Source of the DNA: Ruminococcaceae bacterium UBA6845
GTDB lineage: Bacteria; Bacillota; Clostridia; Oscillospirales; Acutalibacteraceae
Assembly: GCA_002449395.1 (NCBI GenBank)
Contig: DKDP01000033.1
Coordinates: 62,001 to 126,000 of the forward strand
Length of the DNA stretch: 64,000 nt
Direction: 5' to 3'
This document shows positions 32,333 to 40,768 of this stretch, piece after piece. Each line of letters begins with the position of its first letter. The first letter of the stretch is position 1. Below the pieces are notes generated by a model. That model searched no databases. It had not been told where the DNA came from and saw nothing but the letters and a program-made list of their open reading frames with translations. The translations under genes were made by a program, and so were the position numbers.

Positions 32333-33037
32333 ATGAGTGAAACACTTCTCAAGGTGAGGGACCTCAAAAAGAGCTACGGTGATCATACTGTTCTCAAAGG
32401 CGTCTCTTACGACATTGCGCAGGGCAAGATTGTCGGTCTGCTCGGTCCTAACGGCTGCGGCAAGACCTCAATGATCAAGTCCATTGTCGGTCTTATCAAC
32501 GACTATGAGGGTCAGATTCTTATAAACGGAAAGGCTCCCGGCGTTGAATCGAAAAAAATTATTGCTTATCTGCCCGAGAAAAACTATCTCCCGGCATGGA
32601 TGACGCCGACAAGCGCAATAAAGTATATGGCTGATTTCTACGACAACTTTGACAAACAGAAAGCCTTCGATATGGCGGCGACCTTTGAGCTTCCGATGAA
32701 GCAGAAGATCAAAACAATGTCAAAGGGTCAGCAGGAAAAGCTCCAGCTTCTCCTTGTTATGAGCAGAAAAGCCGATCTTTATATTCTCGACGAACCGCTC
32801 GGCGGCGTAGACCTTGTATCAAGAGAGTTTATTCTTGATACAATTATGAAAAACCACGCCGAAAATTCAACGATTTTGCTTTCGACTCACCTTATCTATG
32901 ATATTGAAAAGGTGCTTGACCGTGTTATGATGGTCAAGGACGGTAAGCTCGTTGTCAACACCGATGTTTCAAAAATTACAGCGGACGGCAAAACCGTCGA
33001 GGATTTGTTCAGGGAGGTGTTCAGTCATGTTGGGTAA
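32333..33037 (+). CDS. ABC transporter ATP-binding protein (exporter type)
   Basis: This 234-aa ATPase has Walker A GPNGCGKTSM near residue 40, the signature MSKGQQEKLQ (a variant of LSGGQ seen in YtrB-like exporters), Walker B LYILDEPLGG and the switch histidine in LLSTHLI. It overlaps the permease gene by 11 nt, so the two form one transporter. The variant signature and partner suggest a Gram-positive exporter of the bacitracin/antibiotic or regulatory type; the substrate is unknown. Confidence 0.9.
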   Translation: MSETLLKVRDLKKSYGDHTVLKGVSYDIAQGKIVGLLGPNGCGKTSMIKSIVGLINDYEGQILINGKAPGVESKKIIAYLPEKNYLPAWMTPTSAIKYMADFYDNFDKQKAFDMAATFELPMKQKIKTMSKGQQEKLQLLLVMSRKADLYILDEPLGGVDLVSREFILDTIMKNHAENSTILLSTHLIYDIEKVLDRVMMVKDGKLVVNTDVSKITADGKTVEDLFREVFSHVG

Positions 33038-33851
33038 GCTCTTAAAGCACGAATTTATCGCAACGGGCAGAATTATGGGTGCGCTTTATGCGGTAGTCGC
33101 AGTAATTATGGCGTACGTCCTCGGCTCTTATTACATCAGCAAGGACACCGCAACAACGGGTCAGATGCTCGGAATTACCGTGCTTCTTCTGATCTCCTCA
33201 TGCAGCTTTATTCTTACGGCTGTCGTTATGATCGTCAATTTTCAGAGATCGCTTTACGGCGAGCAGGGATACCTGAGCTTTACGCTCCCCGTCAAGGGCT
33301 CGACACTTCTCTTCTCAAAGATCATTGCCTCAACGGTTTGGTTCGTTGCCGCATTCCTTTGCCTTATGGGCTCGGCGGCGATCACATACTTCGTTGTTAA
33401 AGAGGACGTTATCGGCGACGAGACATTTTCCACGATCGAGTCTCTTCTTCCGATGTTCCTGCAAGGCAAGTCGATCTCAACAATTGTTACATCAATCGTA
33501 ATTTCGATGATATCGTATTTCCTGCGTTTTGCAGTCATTACGCTTGAAATGTACTTTGCAATTTCACTTGCAAACACTCGCCATTTCCAGAAGAGATATC
33601 TTCTTTGGACAATCATTTTCACGATCGTAATTCTCTTTGCGGTCGAGAAAATCTCGGGCGTAATTTCCGACAACATCACATTCGGACTTTCGATTGTAGG
33701 CAACGAGCTTTCGGTTATCACAAATTACGATGATCTCGCAACAGGAGCGAGCTTCACGGATCTTGTTTCAATTATAACTTATCTTATTTTCGGCGTCGGA
33801 CTTTATTATGCAACGTTCTACGTAATGAATAAGAAAGTAAATATCAGGTAA
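33027..33851 (+). CDS. ABC-2 type membrane permease
   Basis: This 274-aa protein starts MLGKLLKHEFIATGRIMGAL, a start typical of ABC-2 permeases, and has six hydrophobic segments with the central SLYGEQGYLSFTLPVKGSTL loop shared by permeases of this class. AGGGAGGTG precedes the ATG at 33027; an upstream in-frame start at 32952 lies inside the ATPase gene without a ribosome binding site. It should pair with the ATPase encoded just upstream. Confidence 0.85.
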   Translation: MLGKLLKHEFIATGRIMGALYAVVAVIMAYVLGSYYISKDTATTGQMLGITVLLLISSCSFILTAVVMIVNFQRSLYGEQGYLSFTLPVKGSTLLFSKIIASTVWFVAAFLCLMGSAAITYFVVKEDVIGDETFSTIESLLPMFLQGKSISTIVTSIVISMISYFLRFAVITLEMYFAISLANTRHFQKRYLLWTIIFTIVILFAVEKISGVISDNITFGLSIVGNELSVITNYDDLATGASFTDLVSIITYLIFGVGLYYATFYVMNKKVNIR

Positions 33852-33883
33852 TCACCGATTACCTTAATAAAGGAGATATACCT

Positions 33884-34474
33884 TTGAGCGCATGGACAGA
33901 TGAAAAAATCATTACGCTTATCAAGTCACGTCTTGACGATTACAGATTCAACCACAGCCTTAACGTTGCCGAGAGCGCAAAAGAGCTTGCGCTCAGATTC
34001 GGCGGCGATGCGGACAAGGCGTACACTGCGGGGCTTCTGCACGACGTAATGAAAAACGCTTCCGAGGAAGAGCAGCTTGGGGTATTGAGCGAGGCAGGTA
34101 TCGAGCTGATGCCTGTCGAGAGGGCTAACAAAAAGCTGTGGCACGCTATGGCGGGTGCGGCTTATGTAAAATTCGTTATGGGTATCGACGACCGTGAAAT
34201 TATCCGTGCGGTCAGATATCACACAACCGGCAGAGCGGGAATGAGCCTGCTCGAAAAGATCGTTTATCTCGCCGATTATATTTCCGCAGAGAGGAATTAT
34301 AACGGAGTTGAGGATATGCGAAAACTTTGTGAAAAGGATATGGATGAAGCGATTGAGTATGCGCTTGTGTTCGGGATTCCGGATCTTGTAACGAAAGGTC
34401 AGGTCATTCACCCGGACAGCATCGACCTTTACAACGAAGTTATTATGAAAAAGCAGGGAGGAAACAGTTTATGA
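33884..34474 (+). CDS. yqeK: YqeK-type HD-domain diadenosine tetraphosphatase
   Basis: This 196-aa HD-superfamily protein has metal ligands His24 in FNHSLNVA, His53-Asp54 in GLLHDVMKN, a later His in LWHAMAGAAY and the YHTTGR and YLADYI motifs. YqeK hydrolyses Ap4A symmetrically to ADP. The start is a TTG (33884) 8 nt after AAAGGAG; the nearest ATG is out of frame. The gene overlaps rsfS by 4 nt. In many Firmicutes nadD lies directly upstream, but here an ABC exporter does. Confidence 0.9.
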   Translation: MSAWTDEKIITLIKSRLDDYRFNHSLNVAESAKELALRFGGDADKAYTAGLLHDVMKNASEEEQLGVLSEAGIELMPVERANKKLWHAMAGAAYVKFVMGIDDREIIRAVRYHTTGRAGMSLLEKIVYLADYISAERNYNGVEDMRKLCEKDMDEAIEYALVFGIPDLVTKGQVIHPDSIDLYNEVIMKKQGGNSL

Positions 34475-34827
34475 CATCACTCGAAAAAGCAAAGAATATT
34501 GCGAAGATTTTGGATAAGAAAAAAGCGATAGACATCGTTGGAATAGAGACGAAAGAGCTGACGGTAATGTCGGACTATTTCATCATTGCAAGCGGTACTT
34601 CAAACACGCACGTTCGTGCACTCGCCGATGAGGTTGACGACGAGATGAAAAAGCTCGGCGTTGATGTTGATCACATTGAGGGCAGAGCGACGGGTTGGAT
34701 TCTGCTTGACTACAACGATGTTCTTGTTCACGTTTTCCAGCCGGAAAGCAGACAGTACTACAACATCGAACGCCTTTGGAACGATGCGGCAAGGATTGAC
34801 CTTTCCGACGTCCTGACGGAGGATTAA
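34471..34827 (+). CDS. rsfS: ribosomal silencing factor RsfS
   Basis: RsfS (118 aa, Iojap/YbeB family) binds L14 and blocks subunit joining during starvation. The hallmark DYFIIASGTSNTHVRALADE and the conserved GRATGWILLDYNDVLVHVF, followed by the tyrosine-rich end RQYYNIERLW, are diagnostic. It overlaps yqeK by 4 nt (ATGA), and leuS follows after a 188-nt structured gap. Confidence 0.94.
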   Translation: MTSLEKAKNIAKILDKKKAIDIVGIETKELTVMSDYFIIASGTSNTHVRALADEVDDEMKKLGVDVDHIEGRATGWILLDYNDVLVHVFQPESRQYYNIERLWNDAARIDLSDVLTED

Positions 34828-34836
34828 TTATTATTT

Positions 34837-34982
34837 TGCATAGGTTTTTACGCTAATGGGCGCCCCTTGTAGGGGAGCTGCCACGAAGTGGCTGAGGGGT
34901 TAAACACTTATCCCTTGCAACAAGGTGAGGCTTAACATAAAACCTGCATTATTTTGGAGTAAGTTTGTAAGCAACCTATGCA
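34837..34982 (+). repeat. 146-bp inverted-repeat-bounded element in the leuS leader
   Basis: TGCATAGGTT (34837-34846) and AACCTATGCA (34973-34982) are perfect 10-bp terminal inverted repeats. Inside are hairpins CCCC-TTGTA-GGGG (34863-34875), GCCAC-GAA-GTGGC (34880-34892) and CCTTG-CAA-CAAGG. The core (34858-34905) matches a second copy at 61416-61469. It could be a small MITE-like repeat or a folded leader. No T-box motif was found. Confidence 0.5.
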
Positions 34983-35015
34983 GCAAATCGCAATACACAT
35001 CGGAGGATTATTGAA

Positions 35016-37424
35016 ATGGGTTATGATTTTAAATCGGTAGAAAAAAAGTGGCAGGATAAATGGGAGGAAACAGGTGTTTTCCATGCTGTTGATTTCTCCG
35101 ACAAGCCGAAGTTTTACGGACTTGTCGAGTTCCCGTATCCCAGCGGAGCAGGTATGCACGTCGGCCATATCAAGGCTTATTCGGGACTTGAGGTTATCTC
35201 GAGAAAAAGAAGAATGCAGGGCTATAACGTTCTGTTCCCGATCGGCTTCGACGCATACGGTCTCCCGACCGAAAACTACGCTATAAAAACAGGTATTCAT
35301 CCCCGTAAGGTTACGGATATGAATATCGAAAAGTTTTCAAGCCAGCTTAAAAGGGTAGGCTTCTCCTTTGACTGGACAAGAGTAATTGACACCACTCAGG
35401 AGGACTACTACAAGTGGACCCAGTGGATTTTCCTCAAGATGTTTGAGCACGGTCTCGCTTTCAGAGACAAGACACTTGTTAACTACTGCCCCTCGTGCAA
35501 GGTTGTTCTTTCAAACGAGGATTCGCAGGGCGGCAAGTGCGATATCTGCCACAGCGATATAGTTCAGAAATCAAAGGATGTTTGGTATCTTCGTATCACA
35601 AAGTACGCCGACAAGCTCCTTGAGGGTCTTGATGAGGTTGACTATCTTCCGAACATCAAGCTCCAGCAGAGAAACTGGATCGGTAAGTCAACGGGCGCAT
35701 TTGTTGACTTCGACGTCAAGGGCTCGGATAACGAAAAGCTCAAGATTTACACAACCCGTCCCGACACACTTTTCGGCGTAACGTTTATGGTTATGGCTCC
35801 CGAGCATCCGATGATTGACAAGTATGCGGATCGCATTGCCAATATGGACGAGATCACGGATTACAGAAAAGAATGCGCAAAGAAAACAGAATTTGAAAGA
35901 ACTCAGCTTGTCAAGGATAAGACAGGTGTTAAAATAGACGGACTTTCGGGCATCAATCCCGTTAACGGCAAGGAGATTCCGATCTACATTTCCGACTACG
36001 TTATGATGGGCTACGGTACCGGCGCAATTATGGCTGTTCCGGCTCACGATACACGTGACTACGAATTTGCGAAGAAGTTCGGCATTGATATCATCGAGGT
36101 TATCAAGGGCGGCGACATCTCAAAAGAAGCCTACACAGGCGAGGGTGAGTGCGTAAACTCCGGATTCCTTGACGGAATTAAAAATAAAAAAGAAGCAATT
36201 GAAAAGATGGCTGATTATCTCAGCGAAAAAGGCATCGGCGAAAAGGGCGTTCAGTACAAGATGAAGGACTGGGCATTCAACCGTCAGCGTTACTGGGGCG
36301 AGCCGATTCCTATCGTTTACTGTCCGCATTGCGGAATGGTTCCCGTTCCCTACGATGAGCTTCCGCTCAAATTGCCCAAGGTTGAAAACTTTGAGCCGGG
36401 TTCGGACGGAGAAAGTCCTCTTGCAAAGATTGAGTCTTTCGTCAACTGCAAATGCCCGAAGTGCGGCGCTGACGCAAAGCGTGAGACCGACACAATGCCT
36501 CAGTGGGCAGGCTCATCCTGGTACTTCCTGAGATACATTGATCCGCACAACGACAAGGCCTTTGCCGACAAAGACAAGCTCAAATACTGGGGCGAGGTTG
36601 ACTGGTACAACGGCGGAATGGAGCACGTTACACGTCATATGATCTATTCCCGTTTCTGGCACAAGTTCCTTTACGACATCGGCGAGGTTCCGTTCGACGA
36701 GCCTTATGCAAAGCGTACCGCTCAGGGACTTATTCTCGGACCCGACGGCGACAAGATGAGCAAATCCAAGGGCAACGTTGTTGACCCGAATGATGTTGTT
36801 GACGAATACGGCGCAGACGTTCTTCGTACCTATGTACTCTTTATGGGCGACTACGAGAAAGCCGCTCCGTGGTCAAAATCCTCGGTTAAGGGCTGTAAGA
36901 GATTTATTGACAGAACGTGGGCTCTTCAGGACATCCTGACCGACGGCGACGAATATTCCAAGGAGCTTGAATCCGCTTTCCACAAGACGATCAAGAAGGT
37001 TTCCGAGGATATCGAGGGTATGAAGTTCAACACGGCGATCGCCGCACTTATGACCCTGCTCAACGATATCTATGCCAAGGGCTCGATCAACAAAGCGGAG
37101 CTCAAAACATACGTAACTCTTCTCAACCCGTTTGCTCCTCACATCACCGAGGAAATCTGGGAGACTCAGGGCTTCGGCGGAATGCTTGCCGACGGACATT
37201 GGGTCGACTACGACGAGGCAAAGTGCGTTGATGACGAGATTGAAATCGTTGCACAGATCAACGGAAAGGTTCGTGCAAAGCTGATGATCCCCGCCGAAAT
37301 TGATTCGTCAGAGGCAATCGCTCTTGCGAAGAAAGATCCTGCAATCGCAGCCGCAATCGACGGAAAGAATATTATCAAGGAGCTCTACGTTAAGGGCAGA
37401 CTTGTAAACATTGTTGTTAAATAA
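35016..37424 (+). CDS. leuS: leucyl-tRNA synthetase
   Basis: This 802-aa class I synthetase charges tRNA-Leu. The HIGH-type motif reads PYPSGAGMHVGH near residue 43 and the KMSKS motif DKMSKSKGN near 575. The inserted editing domain includes TTRPDTLFGVTFMV, and the tryptophan-rich PQWAGSSWYFLRYID lies before the second half. Zinc-type cysteines are visible in CPSCKVVLSNEDSQGGKCDI and CKCPKCGAD. It is preceded by the yqeK-rsfS pair as in many Firmicutes and has its own terminator. Confidence 0.97.
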   Translation: MGYDFKSVEKKWQDKWEETGVFHAVDFSDKPKFYGLVEFPYPSGAGMHVGHIKAYSGLEVISRKRRMQGYNVLFPIGFDAYGLPTENYAIKTGIHPRKVTDMNIEKFSSQLKRVGFSFDWTRVIDTTQEDYYKWTQWIFLKMFEHGLAFRDKTLVNYCPSCKVVLSNEDSQGGKCDICHSDIVQKSKDVWYLRITKYADKLLEGLDEVDYLPNIKLQQRNWIGKSTGAFVDFDVKGSDNEKLKIYTTRPDTLFGVTFMVMAPEHPMIDKYADRIANMDEITDYRKECAKKTEFERTQLVKDKTGVKIDGLSGINPVNGKEIPIYISDYVMMGYGTGAIMAVPAHDTRDYEFAKKFGIDIIEVIKGGDISKEAYTGEGECVNSGFLDGIKNKKEAIEKMADYLSEKGIGEKGVQYKMKDWAFNRQRYWGEPIPIVYCPHCGMVPVPYDELPLKLPKVENFEPGSDGESPLAKIESFVNCKCPKCGADAKRETDTMPQWAGSSWYFLRYIDPHNDKAFADKDKLKYWGEVDWYNGGMEHVTRHMIYSRFWHKFLYDIGEVPFDEPYAKRTAQGLILGPDGDKMSKSKGNVVDPNDVVDEYGADVLRTYVLFMGDYEKAAPWSKSSVKGCKRFIDRTWALQDILTDGDEYSKELESAFHKTIKKVSEDIEGMKFNTAIAALMTLLNDIYAKGSINKAELKTYVTLLNPFAPHITEEIWETQGFGGMLADGHWVDYDEAKCVDDEIEIVAQINGKVRAKLMIPAEIDSSEAIALAKKDPAIAAAIDGKNIIKELYVKGRLVNIVVK

Positions 37425-37435
37425 CCGATAAATTC

Positions 37436-37475
37436 GGGAGCGCCTTCGACTGAGTCGAAAACGCTCCCATTTTTA
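37436..37475 (+). terminator. intrinsic terminator of leuS
   Basis: GGGAGCG pairs with CGCTCCC, with an inner TTCGACT/AGTCGAA stem, and is followed by ATTTTTATTG. It lies 12 nt after the leuS stop and faces the convergent spore protein gene. Confidence 0.8.
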
Positions 37476-37498
37476 TTGCTTGTGTGGTTTATGAAATG

Positions 37499-37693
37499 TT
37501 ATTTCATATTCTTCTCATAAGATTCGATCATCTTCTTAACCATCTGACCGCCGACAGAACCTGCCTGCTTAGATGTGAGATCACCGTTGTAACCGTTAGA
37601 AAGGTTTACGCCGACTTCTGCGGCAGCCTCCATCTTAAAACGATCGAGAGCCTCTCTTGCCTGAGGAACAACATTCTTCTTGCTGCTTGCCAT
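37499..37693 (-). CDS. alpha/beta-type small acid-soluble spore protein
   Basis: This 64-aa protein reads MASSKKNVVPQAREALDRFK and contains the spore-protease cleavage region MEAAAEVGV and the DNA-binding segment GDLTSKQAGSVGGQMVKKMI, the signatures of alpha/beta-type SASPs that coat and protect DNA in dormant spores. It is evidence that this organism makes endospores. The ATG at 37693 or one two codons upstream (37699) may be used; AAGGGG lies upstream. Such genes are read by sigma-G in the forespore, but I could not define a sigma-G promoter with confidence. Confidence 0.93.
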   Translation of the reverse strand: MASSKKNVVPQAREALDRFKMEAAAEVGVNLSNGYNGDLTSKQAGSVGGQMVKKMIESYEKNMK

Positions 37694-37884
37694 TTTCATT
37701 TCACCCCTTCGCAAATCATTTGCGTTTGCAATTATATCTTGTGCTTTATTTTTAAAAATACAACTGAAAAATTTTGTAAATAAACAAGTTGCCATATACC
37801 GATTATTGTGATAAAATAGTCCCTTGTGGAAAGTATTTTAATAGTATAATAGTGTAACCATATTTTTACATCGGAGGAATTATT

Positions 37885-38814
37885 TTGGTTTATTCAAATG
37901 TTCTTGAAGCGATCGGACACACGCCGATGATCCGACTTTCAAAAATTGTACCCGAGGGAAGTGCGGAGATTCTTGTTAAATATGAGGGCGTAAATATCGG
38001 CGGTTCAATCAAGACACGAACTGCATATAATATGATTTGTGACGCTGAGGAAAAGGGTATAATCAAACCCGATACGATAATTGTTGAGCCGACCAGCGGC
38101 AATCAGGGAATCGGACTTGCTCTTATCGGTGCGGTCAAGGGCTATCATGTCCGCATTATTATGCCCGATTCTGTCAGTGAAGAACGCCGCAAGCTCGTCA
38201 AAGCGTATGGTGCCGAGCTCGTACTCGTTCACGATGACGGAGATATAGGAAAATGTATAAATGAATGTCTGCAAACAGCTTTGCGTATGGCTGAGGAGGA
38301 CAAAAAAGTATGGATTCCTCAGCAGTTTGAGAATCCCGCAAACCCGATGGTTCACAAAAGTCACACTGCACTTGAAATCATTGAGCAGGTCGGTAAGCCG
38401 ATTGACGGATTTTGCTCGGGTGTAGGCACGGGCGGCACCCTCAGCGGAATCGGAGAAACTCTCAAAGAGAAGTATCCTGATATTCACATCTGGGCAGTCG
38501 AACCGAAGAATGCCGCTATTCTTTCCGGCGGAAGCATCGGAACACATCTTCAGATGGGTATCGGAGACGGACTTATTCCGAAGAATCTCAACACGCACAT
38601 TTATGAGCACATTGACATTGTAACGGACGAGGAGGCAATCAACACCTCACGCCGCCTGATTCGTGAAGAGGGAATCCTCTGCGGAATTTCAAGCGGAACA
38701 AATGTCACTGCGGCACTGCGTCTTGCAAAGGAGCTCGGCGAGGGCAAAACGGTTGTCACAGTTCTTCCCGATACCGGTGAAAGATACTTCAGCACTGTTT
38801 TGTTTGATTATTGA
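37885..38814 (+). CDS. cysK: cysteine synthase family PLP enzyme
   Basis: This 309-aa fold-type II PLP enzyme has the lysine motif GGSIKTRTA near residue 43 and glycine-rich GVGTGGTLSGIG near 180, as in O-acetylserine sulfhydrylase. The substrate-binding loop reads TSGNQGIGLA instead of the usual TSGNTGIGLA, so a related beta-replacement activity cannot be excluded. The start is a TTG (37885) 7 nt after GGAGG. A TATAAT box lies at 37845-37850. It is followed 19 nt later by cdd. Cysteine synthesis fits with the O-acetylhomoserine sulfhydrylase at 41921. Confidence 0.85.
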   Translation: MVYSNVLEAIGHTPMIRLSKIVPEGSAEILVKYEGVNIGGSIKTRTAYNMICDAEEKGIIKPDTIIVEPTSGNQGIGLALIGAVKGYHVRIIMPDSVSEERRKLVKAYGAELVLVHDDGDIGKCINECLQTALRMAEEDKKVWIPQQFENPANPMVHKSHTALEIIEQVGKPIDGFCSGVGTGGTLSGIGETLKEKYPDIHIWAVEPKNAAILSGGSIGTHLQMGIGDGLIPKNLNTHIYEHIDIVTDEEAINTSRRLIREEGILCGISSGTNVTAALRLAKELGEGKTVVTVLPDTGERYFSTVLFDY

Positions 38815-38833
38815 GATCGAACGAGGTGGTAAT

Positions 38834-39244
38834 ATGACAGAAAAGGAGCTTTGTGCGACTGCGATAAAAGCTATGGACAATGCCTATGTTCCGTACTCGG
38901 GATATAAAGTCGGTGCGGCGTTACTGACGGCAGACGGTAAAATTTTCACCGGATGCAACATTGAAAATGCCGCTTATTCTCCCACCGTTTGTGCGGAAAG
39001 AGTTGCATTTTTCAAGGCGATCTCCTCGGGTGAAAGAAAATTCAAAGCGATTGCCGTTGCAGGAGGTAAAGACGGAAAAATCGAGGGCGCATTTCCCCCT
39101 TGCGGCGTATGCCGTCAGGTTATGGCGGAATTTTGCTCACCTGACTTTGCTATTCTTGTCGTAACCGGAACCGATTCATATAAAAAGTATTCCCTTTCCG
39201 ACCTCCTCCCCGAAGCATTCACACCGAAAAATATTGACAAATAA
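38834..39244 (+). CDS. cdd: cytidine deaminase
   Basis: This 136-aa zinc enzyme turns cytidine and deoxycytidine into uridines for salvage. The active-site motif CNIENAAYSPTVCAERVAFF holds the first zinc cysteine and the catalytic glutamate, and PPCGVCRQVMAEF holds the other two cysteines, the pattern of the small homotetrameric class. The ATG follows GAGGTGG. Reading frames starting further upstream overlap cysK and were rejected. It ends just before a strong terminator and was probably cotranscribed with cysK. Confidence 0.95.
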   Translation: MTEKELCATAIKAMDNAYVPYSGYKVGAALLTADGKIFTGCNIENAAYSPTVCAERVAFFKAISSGERKFKAIAVAGGKDGKIEGAFPPCGVCRQVMAEFCSPDFAILVVTGTDSYKKYSLSDLLPEAFTPKNIDK

Positions 39245-39249
39245 TTTAA

Positions 39250-39278
39250 GGCTGTCAACTCAACGACAGCCCTTTTTT
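39250..39278 (+). terminator. intrinsic terminator of cysK-cdd
   Basis: GGCTGTC / GACAGCC (7 bp, 8-nt loop) is followed by CTTTTTTG, 6 nt after the cdd stop. Confidence 0.85.
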
Positions 39279-39309
39279 GTTGTGAGAATAAATTTTCAAT
39301 AAATTTATC

Positions 39310-39340
39310 TTGACTCTACAATAATTGTAGAGTTTATGAT
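39310..39340 (+). promoter_or_regulatory. MerR-type promoter with 19-bp spacer and operator dyad
   Basis: TTGACT (39310-39315) and TATGAT (39335-39340) are 19 nt apart, too long for normal sigma-A use but typical of MerR-activated promoters. The spacer is filled by the perfect inverted repeat ACTCTACAA-TAA-TTGTAGAGT (39313-39333). The genes downstream encode a MATE pump and a MerR-family regulator, so the site is very likely the autoregulated operator of that regulator. Confidence 0.85.
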
Positions 39341-39418
39341 ATAATCATTAAGGAGAGGGCTGTATATCCCGAGAAAAAATTTTGTTATCGGACAGTGGGT
39401 ATACGGACGACAAAAACT

Positions 39419-40768
39419 ATGGAAAAGAATCTTACAACAGGCAGTGTATTTAAAAACTTAATATTTTTCTCGTTACCGTATCTGCTGTCTTATTTTCTGC
39501 AAACGCTTTACGGAATGGCGGATCTTTTCATCGTTGGTCAGTTCAACGCAACGGACAGTATTACGGGCGTTTCAATCGGCAGTCAGATTATGCATATGAT
39601 AACAGTGATGATTGTCGGACTTGCGATGGGTGCAACCGTTACTATCGGCAGAAGCATCGGCGCAAATGAACGCAAAGCCGCATCACGCTATATCGGCAAC
39701 ACCGTAACTCTTTTTATGATCGGTTCGGTTGCTTTGGCGGTACTTCTTCTGATTTTCGTTCGCCCGATTGTTTCTGTTATGTCAACGCCTGCTCAGGCGG
39801 TTGAGAGCACGGTCGACTACCTGACTATCTGCTTTATCGGCATTCCTTTCATCACGGCGTATAACATTATCAGCTCAATTTTCCGTGGACTCGGCGACAG
39901 CAAAAGTCCTATGTATTTCATAGCGATCGCCTGCGTATGCAATATCGGTCTTGATTATCTTTTTATCGGTGCTCTCAAGATGGGGCCTGCCGGTGCGGCG
40001 CTCGGAACAACACTCTCTCAGACAATTTCCGTTATTATTTCACTGATCGTTATCAGGAAAACAAATACGGGAATTAAGCTCACCAAAGAAGATTTCAAAC
40101 TCAAAAAGGATACAATCGGCAATGTTTTAAAAATCGGTATTCCCGTCTCTTTGCAGGACGGATTCATCCAAATTTCTTTTATCATTATAACGATCATCGC
40201 AAACCGCAGAGGTCTCAACGATGCGGCAGCTGTCGGAATTGTTGAAAAAATTATCAGTTTCCTTTTCCTTATTCCGTCGTCAATGCTTTCGTCAATTTCT
40301 GCACTCGGCGCACAGAATATCGGCGCAGGCAAGCCGCACCGAGCGAAGCTCACACTGCGATATGCCATTATACTCATCCTCTGCTCGGGCGTGGTTGTGA
40401 TCGGCTTCGTTCAGCTCATTGCGCCTCAGCTTGTCGCTATGTTTGACGACAGCCCCGAAGTTGTTCGGCTCGGCACACAGTATCTGCGCAGTTACGTTGT
40501 GGACTATCTATTTGCGGGAATCCATTTCTGTATGTCAGGATACTTCTGCGCAATTGAAAAATCGGGAATTTCATTCCTGCACAATTCGATTTCCATTGTG
40601 TGCGCAAGAGTTCCGATCTCATATATTGCATCAATTAAATTTCCAACCACGCTCTTCCCGATGGGATACGCCGCACCGTGCGGTTCCCTGCTTTCGATTA
40701 TCATCTGCGTTATCGCATACATTGTGATCAACAAAAAGGAAAAGACGGAGGCGATTCAAAATGGATAA
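39419..40768 (+). CDS. MATE family efflux transporter
   Basis: This 449-aa protein begins MEKNLTTGSVFKNLIFFSLP and has twelve membrane segments in two six-helix halves, with the family-typical start LLSYFLQTLYGMADLFIVGQ and the loop SIGANERKAASRYIGN. MATE pumps export drugs and cationic or organic compounds using Na+ or H+. The ATG at 39419 was preferred over a GTG at 39395; neither has a good ribosome binding site, since AAGGAGAGGG lies about 60 nt upstream. It overlaps the MerR regulator gene by 8 nt. Confidence 0.87.
   Translation: MEKNLTTGSVFKNLIFFSLPYLLSYFLQTLYGMADLFIVGQFNATDSITGVSIGSQIMHMITVMIVGLAMGATVTIGRSIGANERKAASRYIGNTVTLFMIGSVALAVLLLIFVRPIVSVMSTPAQAVESTVDYLTICFIGIPFITAYNIISSIFRGLGDSKSPMYFIAIACVCNIGLDYLFIGALKMGPAGAALGTTLSQTISVIISLIVIRKTNTGIKLTKEDFKLKKDTIGNVLKIGIPVSLQDGFIQISFIIITIIANRRGLNDAAAVGIVEKIISFLFLIPSSMLSSISALGAQNIGAGKPHRAKLTLRYAIILILCSGVVVIGFVQLIAPQLVAMFDDSPEVVRLGTQYLRSYVVDYLFAGIHFCMSGYFCAIEKSGISFLHNSISIVCARVPISYIASIKFPTTLFPMGYAAPCGSLLSIIICVIAYIVINKKEKTEAIQNG

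Noticed and set aside
34828..35015. T-box riboswitch ahead of leuS
   Set aside because: The conserved T-box sequence (TGGNACCGCG type) and specifier-loop layout were not found. The hairpins match a dispersed repeat instead.
37700..37800. Sigma-G promoter for the spore protein gene
   Set aside because: A TATAAT and a GTATT lie upstream, but spacing and boxes do not fit the sigma-G consensus well enough to report as a feature.
39360..39461. Upstream peptide starting at CTG in the MATE leader
   Set aside because: A frame follows the AAGGAGAGGG site, but it would need CTG initiation and overlaps the pump gene; no support beyond position.
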